Shown piece after piece: positions 24,074-35,155 of a stretch of DNA of 64,000 nt; the stretch's first letter is position 1, and every line of letters begins with the position of its first letter. The stretch is from NCBI RefSeq assembly GCF_013912375.1, contig NZ_JACETV010000003.1, forward strand, positions 372,001-436,000, read 5' to 3'. The notes under the pieces were generated by a model, which had not been told where the DNA came from, made no database searches, and was given only the letters and a program-made list of their open reading frames with translations. The translations under genes were made by a program, and so were the position numbers. This DNA comes from Emticicia sp. BO119 (lineage in GTDB: Bacteria > Bacteroidota > Bacteroidia > Cytophagales > Spirosomataceae).

Positions 24074-26471
24074 AAAGATAATAATAGACCTTGATGCCAA
24101 TACGAAAGAGTTTATAAAGAAAATAGAGGAGAGTCTTGCAAAGCTGGTAGAAACAGAGGATAAATTCAAAGATTTGAAAGAAACACTTGATTCGTTCAGC
24201 AATGCTTTCACAACTTTCGGAGGTGAGTCTGTGAAGTATGCTATTCAACTTCAAGAGGCTTTAGGTAAGGTTGAAAATACTTTTGGCAAAAGCAGTGATA
24301 CAATAAAAGACTTTGCTAAAAACTCACTCAACTCTTTTGGCATTGCCGAATCTTCAGCCTTAGAAATGGTTTCAACTTTTGGTGACATGAGTTCCGTCAT
24401 GGGCCTTAGTCAGGAAAACGCCGCTAAAGTTGGCATGGAATTGACCGCTCTTGCTGGAGACCTCGCTTCGCTTAAAAATGTGCAGTTAGATGTAGCCAGT
24501 ACGGCACTCAAAGGTATATTTATTACTGATGCTGACGCTATTACTGAATCTGGAGTTACTGAGGCACTTAAGGAATTAGGTATTGTGATGACCGAGACCA
24601 ATCTGGAACAATTCGCTTTGAATCAGGGCTTAAATGAGACCTATGCCCACATGACCGATGCCGAAAAAGCAGCTTTGAGATATGGTTTCGTAATGAATGC
24701 GACCAAAGGAGCTCAGGGAGACTTTGCTGGAGGTATTTATACTGCCGACAACCAGATGCAGATTTTCACTGAGTCAATCAAAGAATTATATACCAATTTT
24801 GGCGAATCCCTCTTACCCATCCTGACCAAAGGCATCATTATTATCAACAATGTGATTCAGGGCTTCTCAGATATGAATCCTGTGGGCAAGCAAATGATTC
24901 TCCTCTTTGGTGGTCTTATAGCAGCATTCCCTCTGCTAAAATCCGGTTTTGAGAAGCTGAACACCTTAGTAAGTACTTTAAAAATTGCTTTCGCCTCCGT
25001 ATCTGCACCTGTTGCTATTGCTACTGTAGCCATTGTAGCTTTTGCGGGATATGTAATCAAAAAAAGGGATGCTATCAAACAGAATCTGATAGACAACACC
25101 ATATGGACTACATTCTCCAACCTGTTCACTAACGGCTTAGGAATGGTAGTAGAAATATTTGAACTATTCGGCAATATCATCTCAGGCGACTGGGAAGGTG
25201 TATGGGAGAATCTCATCAATATCGTAAAAGGTATCTGGAATACCATTGTTAATATAGTAGGCGGAGCCGTCAAAACTGTGGTCATCGTTACTGCCAGGAT
25301 GTTCAAAATGGTAGGTCTCGATTCAGCCGCAGAAAAAATATTAGATATCAATAATACCATAGACAAAGCGGTGGATAATTGCTCTGCCAATACCGAAAAA
25401 CTCACAAACAATGCCACCAAGCTTAAAAAAACGATTAGTAGCCTTGTGTCATTCAACTGGAAAGATTTAATCGGAGGTGGAAACGGTGGAAGAAACAAAG
25501 ATGAAGATGCTGCAAGAGCTGTATCCGCATTGCGTGATAGACTTATACAAGAAACCAATCATGCACAACTGGCGGCTATGACGAACGACTTTCAGCAAAA
25601 GAAGACTAACTTACGTTTACAGTTTCTTGAAGAGATAAGTACCCATGCAAAGGAACTATATGAACTCAAGGCAACCACAGAACAAAAAAAACTTATACTT
25701 GAAGCCTATACAGACTGGCTGATTCAACGGACTAAACAATATCAAAAAGAAGATAGTGAAATACGCCTTTTTAGTGGATTTGAAAACCTCGGCACATTAA
25801 AATCAAACGATAAATCAAGTAATCAGGATAAGATTGCAGCTATCATCGGTATATCACCTGAAGGAATAGAAAAATACGGTTTATCCTTAAAGGAAAAAAT
25901 CGATGCCTCTATGAAGTCTCTTACTGAACAGGGTGAAAACGAACAAAAAATAAACAATCTTGAACAGTTTCTTGGATTATCAGAGGGCACAATTACAGGG
26001 AAGAATATTGATGAGTATTCTAAAAAGGCAAAATTAATATCTGAAACAAATCAGCGAATTAAGGAGAGTTTTATGAATATGTCCTCTACTGCAATCTCTT
26101 CTCTTTCTGTAATTGTGGGTGAAATGATAGCTGGTACAGCTAAAATTAAAGATTTAGCCAATGCTGCACTTTCAAGCATATCACAAATGTTGGCACAAAT
26201 AGCACAGCAAAACATTCTGTTAGGAATTTTTACCGTCAACCCGGGAATAGTAGCAAAAGGAGTTCTTGCTGGCATCGGGGCTGGTATTACCGGAGGCTTA
26301 GCTAAACGCACCCAGCAAGTGTCTGCCAATAAAGCACCTAGTATGGGGCTTTCAGGATCTTCTGTTTATGGAAGTCTGGGACAAAATTCAAGCGGGTCCG
26401 GAGAAAGTTATCTTAGAGGAAGTGATGTATACTGGGCTGGGCAAAGGTATGAAGTAATCAGAAACTTTTAA
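24057..26471 (+). CDS. Tape measure protein
   Basis: An 804-residue protein. The N-terminal third has the TP901-type tail tape measure pattern: SVKYAIQLQEALGKVENTFGKS, the AESSALEMVSTFGDMSSVMGLSQE block and NAAKVGMELTALAGDLASL. Hydrophobic segments follow (about residues 270-350), then KGIWNTIVNIVGGAVKTVV, a coiled-coil middle and a Gly/Ala-rich C-terminus (GIFTVNPGIVAKGVLAGIGAGITGG). ATG 24057 is preferred because it follows an AAAATCCG leader and gives the typical MEEENKKIIIDLDANT start. It sets tail length, as usual for siphoviruses. Confidence 0.85.
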   Translation: MEEENKKIIIDLDANTKEFIKKIEESLAKLVETEDKFKDLKETLDSFSNAFTTFGGESVKYAIQLQEALGKVENTFGKSSDTIKDFAKNSLNSFGIAESSALEMVSTFGDMSSVMGLSQENAAKVGMELTALAGDLASLKNVQLDVASTALKGIFITDADAITESGVTEALKELGIVMTETNLEQFALNQGLNETYAHMTDAEKAALRYGFVMNATKGAQGDFAGGIYTADNQMQIFTESIKELYTNFGESLLPILTKGIIIINNVIQGFSDMNPVGKQMILLFGGLIAAFPLLKSGFEKLNTLVSTLKIAFASVSAPVAIATVAIVAFAGYVIKKRDAIKQNLIDNTIWTTFSNLFTNGLGMVVEIFELFGNIISGDWEGVWENLINIVKGIWNTIVNIVGGAVKTVVIVTARMFKMVGLDSAAEKILDINNTIDKAVDNCSANTEKLTNNATKLKKTISSLVSFNWKDLIGGGNGGRNKDEDAARAVSALRDRLIQETNHAQLAAMTNDFQQKKTNLRLQFLEEISTHAKELYELKATTEQKKLILEAYTDWLIQRTKQYQKEDSEIRLFSGFENLGTLKSNDKSSNQDKIAAIIGISPEGIEKYGLSLKEKIDASMKSLTEQGENEQKINNLEQFLGLSEGTITGKNIDEYSKKAKLISETNQRIKESFMNMSSTAISSLSVIVGEMIAGTAKIKDLANAALSSISQMLAQIAQQNILLGIFTVNPGIVAKGVLAGIGAGITGGLAKRTQQVSANKAPSMGLSGSSVYGSLGQNSSGSGESYLRGSDVYWAGQRYEVIRNF

Positions 26472-26475
26472 ATTC

Positions 26476-29022
26476 ATGGCTTACGAACTAAAATATTATG
26501 CTGCGGCAACAGGTATATCCTCTGTTGAGTGGAAAGTGGAATTACTTGAAAAAGATTATTCAGGCGATTCGATTGAACTTCTACTCATGGGTAATGGTAT
26601 TCGTATAGGTTATGATAGAGAAGAAGACAGATTTGCCCCAATCATCAGTCGTTATGCAGAAATAAGTTTAAAGGCTAAAAACGATTTTCAACTGGAAGAT
26701 CTTCAGTTTGATGATGAAAGAAAATATCAGGTAAAAATCTATAAAAATACTGTACTGGAGTTCGTTGGCTGGCTTGTGCCTTTCTATTCCAGCCAGGAGT
26801 TTGAAGACATAAGTGCGGTTGTGATTAATGTAATGGCAAAGGATACCATCAAGCAATTATCCAATGTCACGTTTTTCAATCAATATCCTGAAAGAACGAG
26901 CAATAAACAATCGTTTAAGGAGGTTATCAGCTTAGGCTTAAAGCAATTGGGCTATTTATTGTATTTAGAAATCTATTACAATAAATATGATGCAGCCATG
27001 CTAAAAGCTGCCATGGACTGCCCTTTATCCCAACAGTTTTTTGATATTCATGCGCTCCAGAATAAAGACGGTACTTGGCTTGATTTCTATACCATTATAG
27101 AGCGTTTATTGGCACACCATAACTTAAGATTATTTCAAAGCAAAGGCAAATGGATTATTGTGTCAGTTATTGAACTATTAGATGGTAGTGTAACAGGGAG
27201 ACGGTCTGAGCCTAATTATGGGTTCTACATGGCCACTGTCAACTATGAAAGCGACAAGACGATTCATACAGGTGGCATTAAGATTAAGAAAAAAGCGATT
27301 ATCCGGAAGGATATCCCTGTTCAATCGTATACCGCTAAATTTGAAAAGGGTCTAAACGGTAATCTTTTGGTGAACGGGTACCTGTTAAAGTTCACAAGTG
27401 GTTTACCCGATAACTTCAGAAAAGAAGGTAATTGGTCAGTTGGTAATGTTTCTTTTATTGATGGTGGCGGGGTGCAGATAGAAAATACGGTTATTCAGAA
27501 AAATCCTCCTGCAGACCCTGATTCGGAAGAACCTTATGAGCCGTTTACGCCCATGAAGTACCTGATTTCAGACCCTGTCGATATAAGCACTCTAAAATCG
27601 TTCAGGTTTACAGCCGATGTCTACGGCGATGATGATATTGACGAGATAAGAATCGGTATCAGACTTACTGCATCCGGCATTTCACCAAAAGTCTATTACG
27701 TTAGCACTTCAGGTAGTATTTATTCTCATACATCATCAATATTTATAAGCAAAGGTACAGAAGACAAGGCTTTTTCTTTTGATGTCAAATGGTCCACTAT
27801 TAAGGCAGATGAATCCGACCTATATGTAGATACCATGGAAGTATTACTCTATCCGGGTATCAGATACAGAGCGGGTGAACCGGTAAATACAAAGGTAAAA
27901 TTCAGAAACCTTGTCATAACCGGAACACCACAAAATTATGATGACAACTACAAAGGCAGGATGTACGTATATGCCAATACAGCATTATCTTCTTCAAAAA
28001 AGAAAGACCCTTATTCTGTCTATTTTCATGATGATGTTATTCCTGATTTGAGATTAATCAAGTTGAGAGGTAGGACTTATGTTAATGAGACAAATACCAG
28101 AACAACAGCATGGAAAAGAACAACCGAGGATGTTGCTTATAGTCTGGTTGAATCGGTTTTAATTGATAAGTTATCTGTTACAGCTAAATTTGGAGATATA
28201 TTCGAAGGCAGTTTAAAAGGTTATATAGATTTCTTTGAAACACCAGTACTTCAGGGTTATGACAAACGCTTTGTTCCGCTGTTTTTAGAATACAATCTGC
28301 AAAGTGATAGCACCGAATTTGTTTTGACAGAGTTATATAAGCAGGATATACCTTTTTCATACAAAAAACTTGATTTCTTTAACGATGATAAAGAGATAGA
28401 CGTAAGTGATGGCACAAGTGCTTCAAAAATAGATGCTAATGAAAATTTTGATGCAGTAATTACGTCAAGAGGTGGAGGTGACGTCTTTCCTGTAATCCAT
28501 TCTGACGGAGGAATTGATTCTTTTCCTGAGGATAGTAATAGTCCTGAAGCCAATAATAAAGGGCTTTTAAAATTAGGTTCTTCGCTGGCTAAAAAACTTC
28601 AATTAGGCAATCTGGAAAGCTTAACTGAAGTCATTGGTCGGCTCGGGCTCAAAAACACAAACAATTTTTTAGGCGAATTTTTAATTGGTGAAAACACCGA
28701 AGACCGGGCTTATAGCTTTCCCGACCGCGACATTGAAGTCAACCAATGGAACGACCTGAGCGACGTACCGGAGAGTTTTCCGCCAGATGCCAGCTATTTC
28801 AAAACCGATTATGGGTTGATTGGCACGCGCAATGGGCTCAACACAGTTTTTCAGACCTCCGAGCCATTTATAACAGATACTACCAGAGTATATGTCAATG
28901 GTGTCCGGCAATTTAAAGGCATAACAGCCGATTACCAGGAACTGAGCAACCAGTCAATTGAATTGATAGTGGCTCCGGAAGCAGACGATAGATTAATCAT
29001 AGATTATATAAAATCCACATAA
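26476..29022 (+). CDS. Distal tail/baseplate hub-like protein
   Basis: An 848-residue protein directly after the tape measure, the usual position for distal-tail or host-specificity components. N-terminal half: beta-rich (GDSIELLLMGNGIRIGYDREED, SLKAKNDFQLEDLQFDDERKYQVKIYK) with an F-V-G-W segment typical of Bacteroidota prophage tail proteins; C-terminal part carries VYVNGVRQFKGITADYQELS, similar to the end of the following fibre protein. No enzymatic motif is visible. Likely links tape measure and fibres. Confidence 0.65.
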   Translation: MAYELKYYAAATGISSVEWKVELLEKDYSGDSIELLLMGNGIRIGYDREEDRFAPIISRYAEISLKAKNDFQLEDLQFDDERKYQVKIYKNTVLEFVGWLVPFYSSQEFEDISAVVINVMAKDTIKQLSNVTFFNQYPERTSNKQSFKEVISLGLKQLGYLLYLEIYYNKYDAAMLKAAMDCPLSQQFFDIHALQNKDGTWLDFYTIIERLLAHHNLRLFQSKGKWIIVSVIELLDGSVTGRRSEPNYGFYMATVNYESDKTIHTGGIKIKKKAIIRKDIPVQSYTAKFEKGLNGNLLVNGYLLKFTSGLPDNFRKEGNWSVGNVSFIDGGGVQIENTVIQKNPPADPDSEEPYEPFTPMKYLISDPVDISTLKSFRFTADVYGDDDIDEIRIGIRLTASGISPKVYYVSTSGSIYSHTSSIFISKGTEDKAFSFDVKWSTIKADESDLYVDTMEVLLYPGIRYRAGEPVNTKVKFRNLVITGTPQNYDDNYKGRMYVYANTALSSSKKKDPYSVYFHDDVIPDLRLIKLRGRTYVNETNTRTTAWKRTTEDVAYSLVESVLIDKLSVTAKFGDIFEGSLKGYIDFFETPVLQGYDKRFVPLFLEYNLQSDSTEFVLTELYKQDIPFSYKKLDFFNDDKEIDVSDGTSASKIDANENFDAVITSRGGGDVFPVIHSDGGIDSFPEDSNSPEANNKGLLKLGSSLAKKLQLGNLESLTEVIGRLGLKNTNNFLGEFLIGENTEDRAYSFPDRDIEVNQWNDLSDVPESFPPDASYFKTDYGLIGTRNGLNTVFQTSEPFITDTTRVYVNGVRQFKGITADYQELSNQSIELIVAPEADDRLIIDYIKST

Positions 29023-29025
29023 CAA

Positions 29026-30024
29026 ATGGCAACTTCAAAAATTAAAAAACGGCAGATAGAAAACCTGGCTATTGTAGATGCCGACGTGGCAACAGGCGCA
29101 GCAATTGCTACAGCTAAACTGGCTGACGGGGCGAACTTTATTCAGCGAGACGGCAGTGTGCCTTTCACGGCCAATCAGGACATGGGTGGTTTCAAAATCA
29201 CTGGGTTGGGTGTTCCGGCATCTGCCAATGATGCAGTGCGTTTGGTTGATTTGCAAAATACACAGGCAGGGTTATCTGGTAAGGAGAGTGTACGAGTAGC
29301 CACCACAGCCAACATTTCACTTTCTGGTGCGCAAAGTATTGATGGCGTTTCGGTTGTGGCCGGAGACAGGGTCCTGGTTAAAAATCAGACCACTGCCACC
29401 CAGAATGGTATCTACCTATGCGCTACAGGTGCCTGGACACGCGCCATAGATGCAGATTCGGCAGGAGAACTAAAAGCCGGCTCATTTGTATTCGTAACTG
29501 AAGGAACAGTCAACGCAGATTCCGGCTGGATTCTCTCAACAGATGGGGCCATTACTATAGGCTCAACTGCTATCAACTGGACGCAATTCAGCGGTGTTGG
29601 ACAAATCATTGCGGGTACAGGGCTTACCAAAAGCGGCAATTCGATTGATATTGGCACGGCCAGTGCTTCACGTATTGTGGTCAATGCCGATAACATAGAC
29701 CTGGCAACTTCCGGTGCATCAGCAGGTACATACAATAGTGTTACTGTTGATGTGTATGGCAGAGTAACGGCCGGAACATCAAATGCTTATATTACTGTTG
29801 CTGCCAACCGGGTTACGCGCGAAACTCCGGCAGGTGTAAAAAATGGCACAAACACCACTTTTACTCTCGCCTTTACACCCTCAGCCAACACTGAGGAGGT
29901 TTTTCTGAACGGTGTTTTACAAGAGCCAGGTGCAGGAAATGACTATACTATTTCAGGTGGTACAATCACTATGCTGACAGCCCCTGCCTCTGACGACAAA
30001 CTGGTTGTTTGCTATTTTAAATAA
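29026..30024 (+). CDS. Tail fibre protein with repeat domain
   Basis: A 332-residue protein starting with a short attachment region (LAIVDADVATGAAIATAKL). Residues about 87-185 contain NISLSGAQSIDGVSVVAGDR and SVVAGDRVLVKNQTTATQNG, a repeat seen in many phage tail fibres, also present in the next protein. The C-terminal NGTNTTFTLAFTPSANTEEVFLNG ends in a strand shared with the distal tail protein. It is probably a fibre that contacts the host surface. It begins four bases after the distal tail gene. Confidence 0.75.
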   Translation: MATSKIKKRQIENLAIVDADVATGAAIATAKLADGANFIQRDGSVPFTANQDMGGFKITGLGVPASANDAVRLVDLQNTQAGLSGKESVRVATTANISLSGAQSIDGVSVVAGDRVLVKNQTTATQNGIYLCATGAWTRAIDADSAGELKAGSFVFVTEGTVNADSGWILSTDGAITIGSTAINWTQFSGVGQIIAGTGLTKSGNSIDIGTASASRIVVNADNIDLATSGASAGTYNSVTVDVYGRVTAGTSNAYITVAANRVTRETPAGVKNGTNTTFTLAFTPSANTEEVFLNGVLQEPGAGNDYTISGGTITMLTAPASDDKLVVCYFK

Positions 30025-30081
30025 AAGGTTTGCACACAATTCTAATCATTTATCTATTAAATCACACAAATGGCTTAAGTC

Positions 30082-33000
30082 ATGGCAAGAACAAACCTCA
30101 AAGGAACTCAGGTTTTGGATGGTTCTGTCAGCAGAGCTGACCTGAACACCACTGTTTCGGGCAGTGCGGTCATTACCAAAATAATCACCACTAACGGTGT
30201 AGCCATGACTGCCTATACCGGAGCAGATAGTGGCACTGGTGATGTAACTGTGGCTGCCGATTTATCATTTTTAGACACTAAATACCCTTCCATCACAACA
30301 AGCCGAACACAGAATCAAGTGCTTGCTGCTCCGGCATCTGGCAATGGGGTGGCTTCGTTCCGGGCTTTGGTAGCGGGGGATATTCCTGTAATCGGGATTT
30401 CGGGAGTAACGGGTTTACAAACTAATTTAGATAACAAATGGGCTTTAGGGGGAAACTCTCTCTCAAATACAGGAGTAATAGGTAGCAGCACCGACCAAAA
30501 TATCCAGTTAGTAAGAAATTCGGTTGCTGGTCTTACTTTAAAAGTTGACGGCATTACAGATGTTAAGAAGCTGGCTGTAGGTCGTATCAGTGGCTATGGT
30601 GGGAATTCATGGGATAGCCTTGCAGTTTTTGGAGGAAATGTAACTATTGGCGGGAAAGATTCAGCTACGCAAGGGAGTTATGATCTGAATTTAGTAGCTT
30701 ATACTACTAACGACAATCCGGGCAATGCCACCCGAAAAGCCCGCATAAAATTCGGATACTATGATGCAGCCAACTTTGTAGATAAATTCAAACGGACAAT
30801 CGAATACTGGCGTACAAATGATGCCATTGTTATTGGTTCGCACAGTACGCTTATTACCGATACAGCTACTACTTCACCTATAGAAGGCAATTCTGTTTAT
30901 TTCGGTTCAGACGGAAGCGTAGGTATTGCAAGCTCGGCATTGACAGCATCTTCATTAAAAATAAGCAAGATTATAACCGGTGACGGGCAGGATTCAGGAT
31001 ATGGTATCCTGAACAATGGGGTGGTTCAGTCAGATATTACAGTTACGGCTTACTATAATAATACTTTTGCCAGCACAGTGGCATCAGGTTCGGCCTATAC
31101 TATACCGGCAATCATTCATTATTCAGCCAGACAACTGGCATTTGGAAACAATAGTAGTGTAAGTAATCAATTTGCTTTTTATGCAGATTCTACTCTAACA
31201 GGTGCTACCAATAATTATTCGTTTTATGGAGCACTGGCAGCAGGGGGTGGTCGTTGGAATGTATATATGGCAGGAAGTGCCAACAATTATTTTAATGGTA
31301 ATGTCTGGATTGGCACTAATACGGGTAATTATAAGCTTGACGTAAACGGAACAGGTCATTTCAGCCAGGATGTAACCTTTGAGGCTAATGCTGTTCTGTC
31401 CGCTGCTCCAACTTCTGGAAGTCATCTTGTGAATAAAACTTATGCTGACACAAAACTTTCAGGAACTGGCACTACTAACTATTTAGCCAAATACAGCGGA
31501 AGTGGCACATTAGGCAATAGCAGTATATACGATAACGGGGGCTTGGTAGGCATCGGAACTACTTCGCCAAGCACCAGATTATCATTAGGAACATTCTGGA
31601 GTACTGGTGCCGAAACAGTAGGTATTAACCTCAGGGAGGGTTCACTTGCAGGAGAGCTTCCAGCTTATGGTATTGGTTTTGGTCCGGCAAGTTCAGAAGG
31701 CTATGTAACCTATCGCTCAGGCACAAGTAGCAATAGTCTCTTTGGGCATAAGTTTTTTGTCAATAATACAGAAGTGATGCGGGTAAGGGGGGATGGGAAT
31801 CTTGGTATAGGCACAAACTCGCCTATCTACAGATTAGATGTAAATGGCAATGCCCGACTGACCTCTAACCTGATTATTTCCGGGAGCATATCAAATGGTA
31901 ATACAATTGCTTATTTTGATAACAATAATACAAATGCTGGACAGAGCTTCGGTTTATTAGTTGATGCCGGAACTTCTACAAGTGACTACGTTTTAAAACT
32001 AAGAAATGCTTCCTCTACAGAGATGCTGATATTCAACGGAGCAGGTAGTTTAGGCATTGGTGGCAGTGGAACACTCATTACCGGTAGCACGTTGACACTC
32101 GCCAAATCATTTAGTAGTTCTACTTCTTACGGTATTTATAGCTATGGACAAATCACAAGCTCCAACACAGGAAATGCCTATTACTATCGCTCTTTAGCTA
32201 ATACCCAAGCGGCCAGTTTTACTGTTGGTACTATAGCCCACTATTCAGTAGCACAAGGAACAATAGGAGCGAATAGTTCAGTAACCAATCAATATGGTTT
32301 TCTGGTTGAAAGCACTATGACAGGGGCAAACAACAATTATGGATTTTACGGTACCCTACCAAATGGTAATTGGAATCTTTATATGTCAGGTACGGGAAGC
32401 AATTTTCTGAATGGGCGATTAGGTATTGGGTCAAATATTTTAGTTGACAGAAATCTTCAACTGGTTTTACCCATTACAGGAGGTACCACTGCTTATGGCA
32501 TGATCAGCAATGGACAGGTGCAATCTGGCGTAACTTTCAATGCTTATCAGTACTTCTCACAAGCAAATGCTGCGGCAGATGTGACTCTGACTAACTTTTC
32601 TCATTATACTGCTGTATATGGAAGCATCAATGGTAGTATTACCAACCAGAATGGTTTTTATGTTCCATCATTAATAGGTGCGACCAATAATTATGCATTC
32701 AGGGGAGGTGTAACAAACGCAACTGGTGCCTGGAATCTCTATATGGATGGTTCTGCTAACAATTACTTAGGAGGTAAAATAGGGGTAGGTACCCTTTCAT
32801 TAGCAGATAAGAACTTTGCTTTAGATTTACCACTTTCATCGAGTTCTCCTTATAGTTTTATTAATACCGGAACGGTTCAAACAAATGCATCAAATGTATT
32901 TATGAACTACTCTCAGGCAAATGTTGCAACAGGAGCGAACGCCTCTTCACTTTATCATTTTGTATCTTCACAAGCAGCTTTATCAGGAACTATAGGAAAT

Positions 33001-35118
33001 CAGTATGGTTTTTTTGCCAGTTCAGCTCTAACAGGTGGGACTAACAACTATGGTTTTTATGGAAACCTCCCTGCAGGAGCAGGACTTTGGAATCTATATA
33101 TGAATAGTAATGCAAATAATTATATAGGGGGAAGATTAGGGATTGGAAGTACTTCTCTTAGCAATGTCTCCCTTAAAGTGACAAATAATATTTCTGGAAG
33201 TGGAACTTCTATTGGTATTTGGAGTGATGGGCAAATTCAATCGGACGTTTCCACTGTGTACTATTTCCGCTCTAGTTCTAATACTCAAAATGCATTTTTT
33301 ACAATCTCAGATATTTATCATTATGGGGTTGTACAAGGGGTTTTCGGAGCAAATTCAATTGTAAATAATCAGATAGGTTTTTACGTAGGAAATTTAACGG
33401 GAGGCAATACTAACATTGCTATTCGCACACAAGTTACAGCTGGTTTTAATAAATGGAACATTTATATAGATGGTACTGCTAACAACTATTTGGCAGGGAA
33501 TCTTTGGATAGGAACTAACACAGGAGGCTTTAAACTTGATGTCAATGGAAATGCGCGCTTTACCCAAGAGGTACAATTTAATAATTATGCAATATGTGAT
33601 GCTGCTCCAACTGATGCAAGCCACTTAACCAATAAAGCTTATGTAGATAGTTTGTCTTCCATTAAGCGGGGTGAGTCAGTAAAAACTATTGCTTTAACAA
33701 ACATTAGTCTTTCAGGTACACAAACCATTAATGGGGTATCTTTAATAGCTGGTGATTTAATATTAGTAGCCGGGCAAACAAGCTCAAGCCAGAACGGAGT
33801 ATATACTGTGACGGCAGGCACATGGAGCAGAAGTTCCAATAATGATTCTGAGAACGAAATCAAAGGGGCTTATCACCTTATTACTGCAGGCTCTTACGCT
33901 AATCAGCGGTATATCAATACCAATAGTTCGTCTATTACCCTTGGGACTACAGCAATTACTTATGCATTAGATTTTGGCGCAGAAACTGATCCTGTTTGGA
34001 ATGCTTATAAGACCTTATATGACATATCTCCAACCCGCATCAGTCAATGGAATAGTGCTTATTCAATTGCCTCCAGCTTAACAACTACTAACGCCCTTGC
34101 AGAAGGCGGAAGCAATTTATATTTCACAACCTCACGTGTATTAGCTACTGCTTTGACGGGCTATTTGGTTGGTGCTAATACTTCATTATCCGCTACAGAT
34201 ACTGTTTTGCAGGCCTTTCAGAAAGTGCAAGGACAATTAAATAACCGATTGCTAATAGGAGGAAATATAATGGGTTTTGCAATCACTATGGGCACTATTG
34301 ATAATTTTGACCTCTCACTAAAAAGATATAATTCTACACATTTGACACTTCAAAATGGCGTTTCAAAGTTCTTTTTTGATGTTGATATAGTTGGAAAAAT
34401 CAAATTGAATGAAAACACTGGTTCAGATCACCAGTTTATCAAATATAATGGTAGCTCCAACGAATGGGCATACCTGAATACTGGTGAACTTCAGGATAAA
34501 AATAATATTGTAATGCTTGAGGATATTGCTGGTGAAAGAGGATTTCAGCTCTTCAGCGATTCTGCTAAAACTTATGCTGACGCTTTTGTTTTTACTAATT
34601 CAATTGCCGGAATAGCTCTTGGGATACATGGCTATTCAACAGATTCATCGGATATTATTCAGGAATTTGGTTTGCAACTCGACGTAGATGGGTATCTCTA
34701 TCACAAACGTTTGGATGGAGTTCGTTCACGTATTGCTACTGTTGATATGATTAATGGTAGTGGAGGCGGAAATTGGAATGGTGGTTTCGTAAGTAATAGT
34801 GTTGAAATGCCTATTGATAAATATATCTTATGGGATACAGCAGGAAATAATCTGAATCCCTCATCCATTGGATTCAGGAAGATGCCGCTCACCTCACCAG
34901 TTGAAAAAGCACTTCAGATTTATAGCAATGCAAATATGTATATTAATGCTGCAGGTGAACTGAATATCACTTCTAATAGACTATTATTTACAAAAGACCT
35001 GTATCCTGTAGAAATAGATTTTAGTGGAGCTTACTCCCTACCTGACGGGCACTACGCAAGGTTTTTAGTATCATCAACCACCGGAGGCATAAAAAAACTA
35101 ACAATAATTTCAGATTAA
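30082..35118 (+). CDS. Large tail fibre protein
   Basis: A 1678-residue fibre. The N-terminus (ARTNLKGTQVLDGSVSRADL) is a fibre-attachment segment. Then an array of about six repeats of roughly 100-130 residues, each with a pattern such as NNYGFYGTLPNGNWNLYMSG and GRLGIGS, rich in N, G, S and T. Near residue 1190 lies the fibre domain NISLSGTQTINGVSLIAGD, also found in the preceding protein. C-terminus is RFLVSSTTGGIKKL. It probably forms the long side or tip fibre. Repeats differ, and variation in them could change host range. Confidence 0.75.
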   Translation: MARTNLKGTQVLDGSVSRADLNTTVSGSAVITKIITTNGVAMTAYTGADSGTGDVTVAADLSFLDTKYPSITTSRTQNQVLAAPASGNGVASFRALVAGDIPVIGISGVTGLQTNLDNKWALGGNSLSNTGVIGSSTDQNIQLVRNSVAGLTLKVDGITDVKKLAVGRISGYGGNSWDSLAVFGGNVTIGGKDSATQGSYDLNLVAYTTNDNPGNATRKARIKFGYYDAANFVDKFKRTIEYWRTNDAIVIGSHSTLITDTATTSPIEGNSVYFGSDGSVGIASSALTASSLKISKIITGDGQDSGYGILNNGVVQSDITVTAYYNNTFASTVASGSAYTIPAIIHYSARQLAFGNNSSVSNQFAFYADSTLTGATNNYSFYGALAAGGGRWNVYMAGSANNYFNGNVWIGTNTGNYKLDVNGTGHFSQDVTFEANAVLSAAPTSGSHLVNKTYADTKLSGTGTTNYLAKYSGSGTLGNSSIYDNGGLVGIGTTSPSTRLSLGTFWSTGAETVGINLREGSLAGELPAYGIGFGPASSEGYVTYRSGTSSNSLFGHKFFVNNTEVMRVRGDGNLGIGTNSPIYRLDVNGNARLTSNLIISGSISNGNTIAYFDNNNTNAGQSFGLLVDAGTSTSDYVLKLRNASSTEMLIFNGAGSLGIGGSGTLITGSTLTLAKSFSSSTSYGIYSYGQITSSNTGNAYYYRSLANTQAASFTVGTIAHYSVAQGTIGANSSVTNQYGFLVESTMTGANNNYGFYGTLPNGNWNLYMSGTGSNFLNGRLGIGSNILVDRNLQLVLPITGGTTAYGMISNGQVQSGVTFNAYQYFSQANAAADVTLTNFSHYTAVYGSINGSITNQNGFYVPSLIGATNNYAFRGGVTNATGAWNLYMDGSANNYLGGKIGVGTLSLADKNFALDLPLSSSSPYSFINTGTVQTNASNVFMNYSQANVATGANASSLYHFVSSQAALSGTIGNQYGFFASSALTGGTNNYGFYGNLPAGAGLWNLYMNSNANNYIGGRLGIGSTSLSNVSLKVTNNISGSGTSIGIWSDGQIQSDVSTVYYFRSSSNTQNAFFTISDIYHYGVVQGVFGANSIVNNQIGFYVGNLTGGNTNIAIRTQVTAGFNKWNIYIDGTANNYLAGNLWIGTNTGGFKLDVNGNARFTQEVQFNNYAICDAAPTDASHLTNKAYVDSLSSIKRGESVKTIALTNISLSGTQTINGVSLIAGDLILVAGQTSSSQNGVYTVTAGTWSRSSNNDSENEIKGAYHLITAGSYANQRYINTNSSSITLGTTAITYALDFGAETDPVWNAYKTLYDISPTRISQWNSAYSIASSLTTTNALAEGGSNLYFTTSRVLATALTGYLVGANTSLSATDTVLQAFQKVQGQLNNRLLIGGNIMGFAITMGTIDNFDLSLKRYNSTHLTLQNGVSKFFFDVDIVGKIKLNENTGSDHQFIKYNGSSNEWAYLNTGELQDKNNIVMLEDIAGERGFQLFSDSAKTYADAFVFTNSIAGIALGIHGYSTDSSDIIQEFGLQLDVDGYLYHKRLDGVRSRIATVDMINGSGGGNWNGGFVSNSVEMPIDKYILWDTAGNNLNPSSIGFRKMPLTSPVEKALQIYSNANMYINAAGELNITSNRLLFTKDLYPVEIDFSGAYSLPDGHYARFLVSSTTGGIKKLTIISD

Positions 35119-35155
35119 TTAACAACCGTGGCGGCGAACCGCCAAATCCAACAAC

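Noticed and set aside
24857-25558. Minus-strand frame of 233 codons inside the tape measure gene
   Set aside because: The plus strand encodes a recognised tape measure protein; the minus frame is its complement, with serine-rich low-complexity content.
30082-35118. Diversity-generating retroelement target in the fibre
   Set aside because: No reverse transcriptase or template repeat was found in the window.
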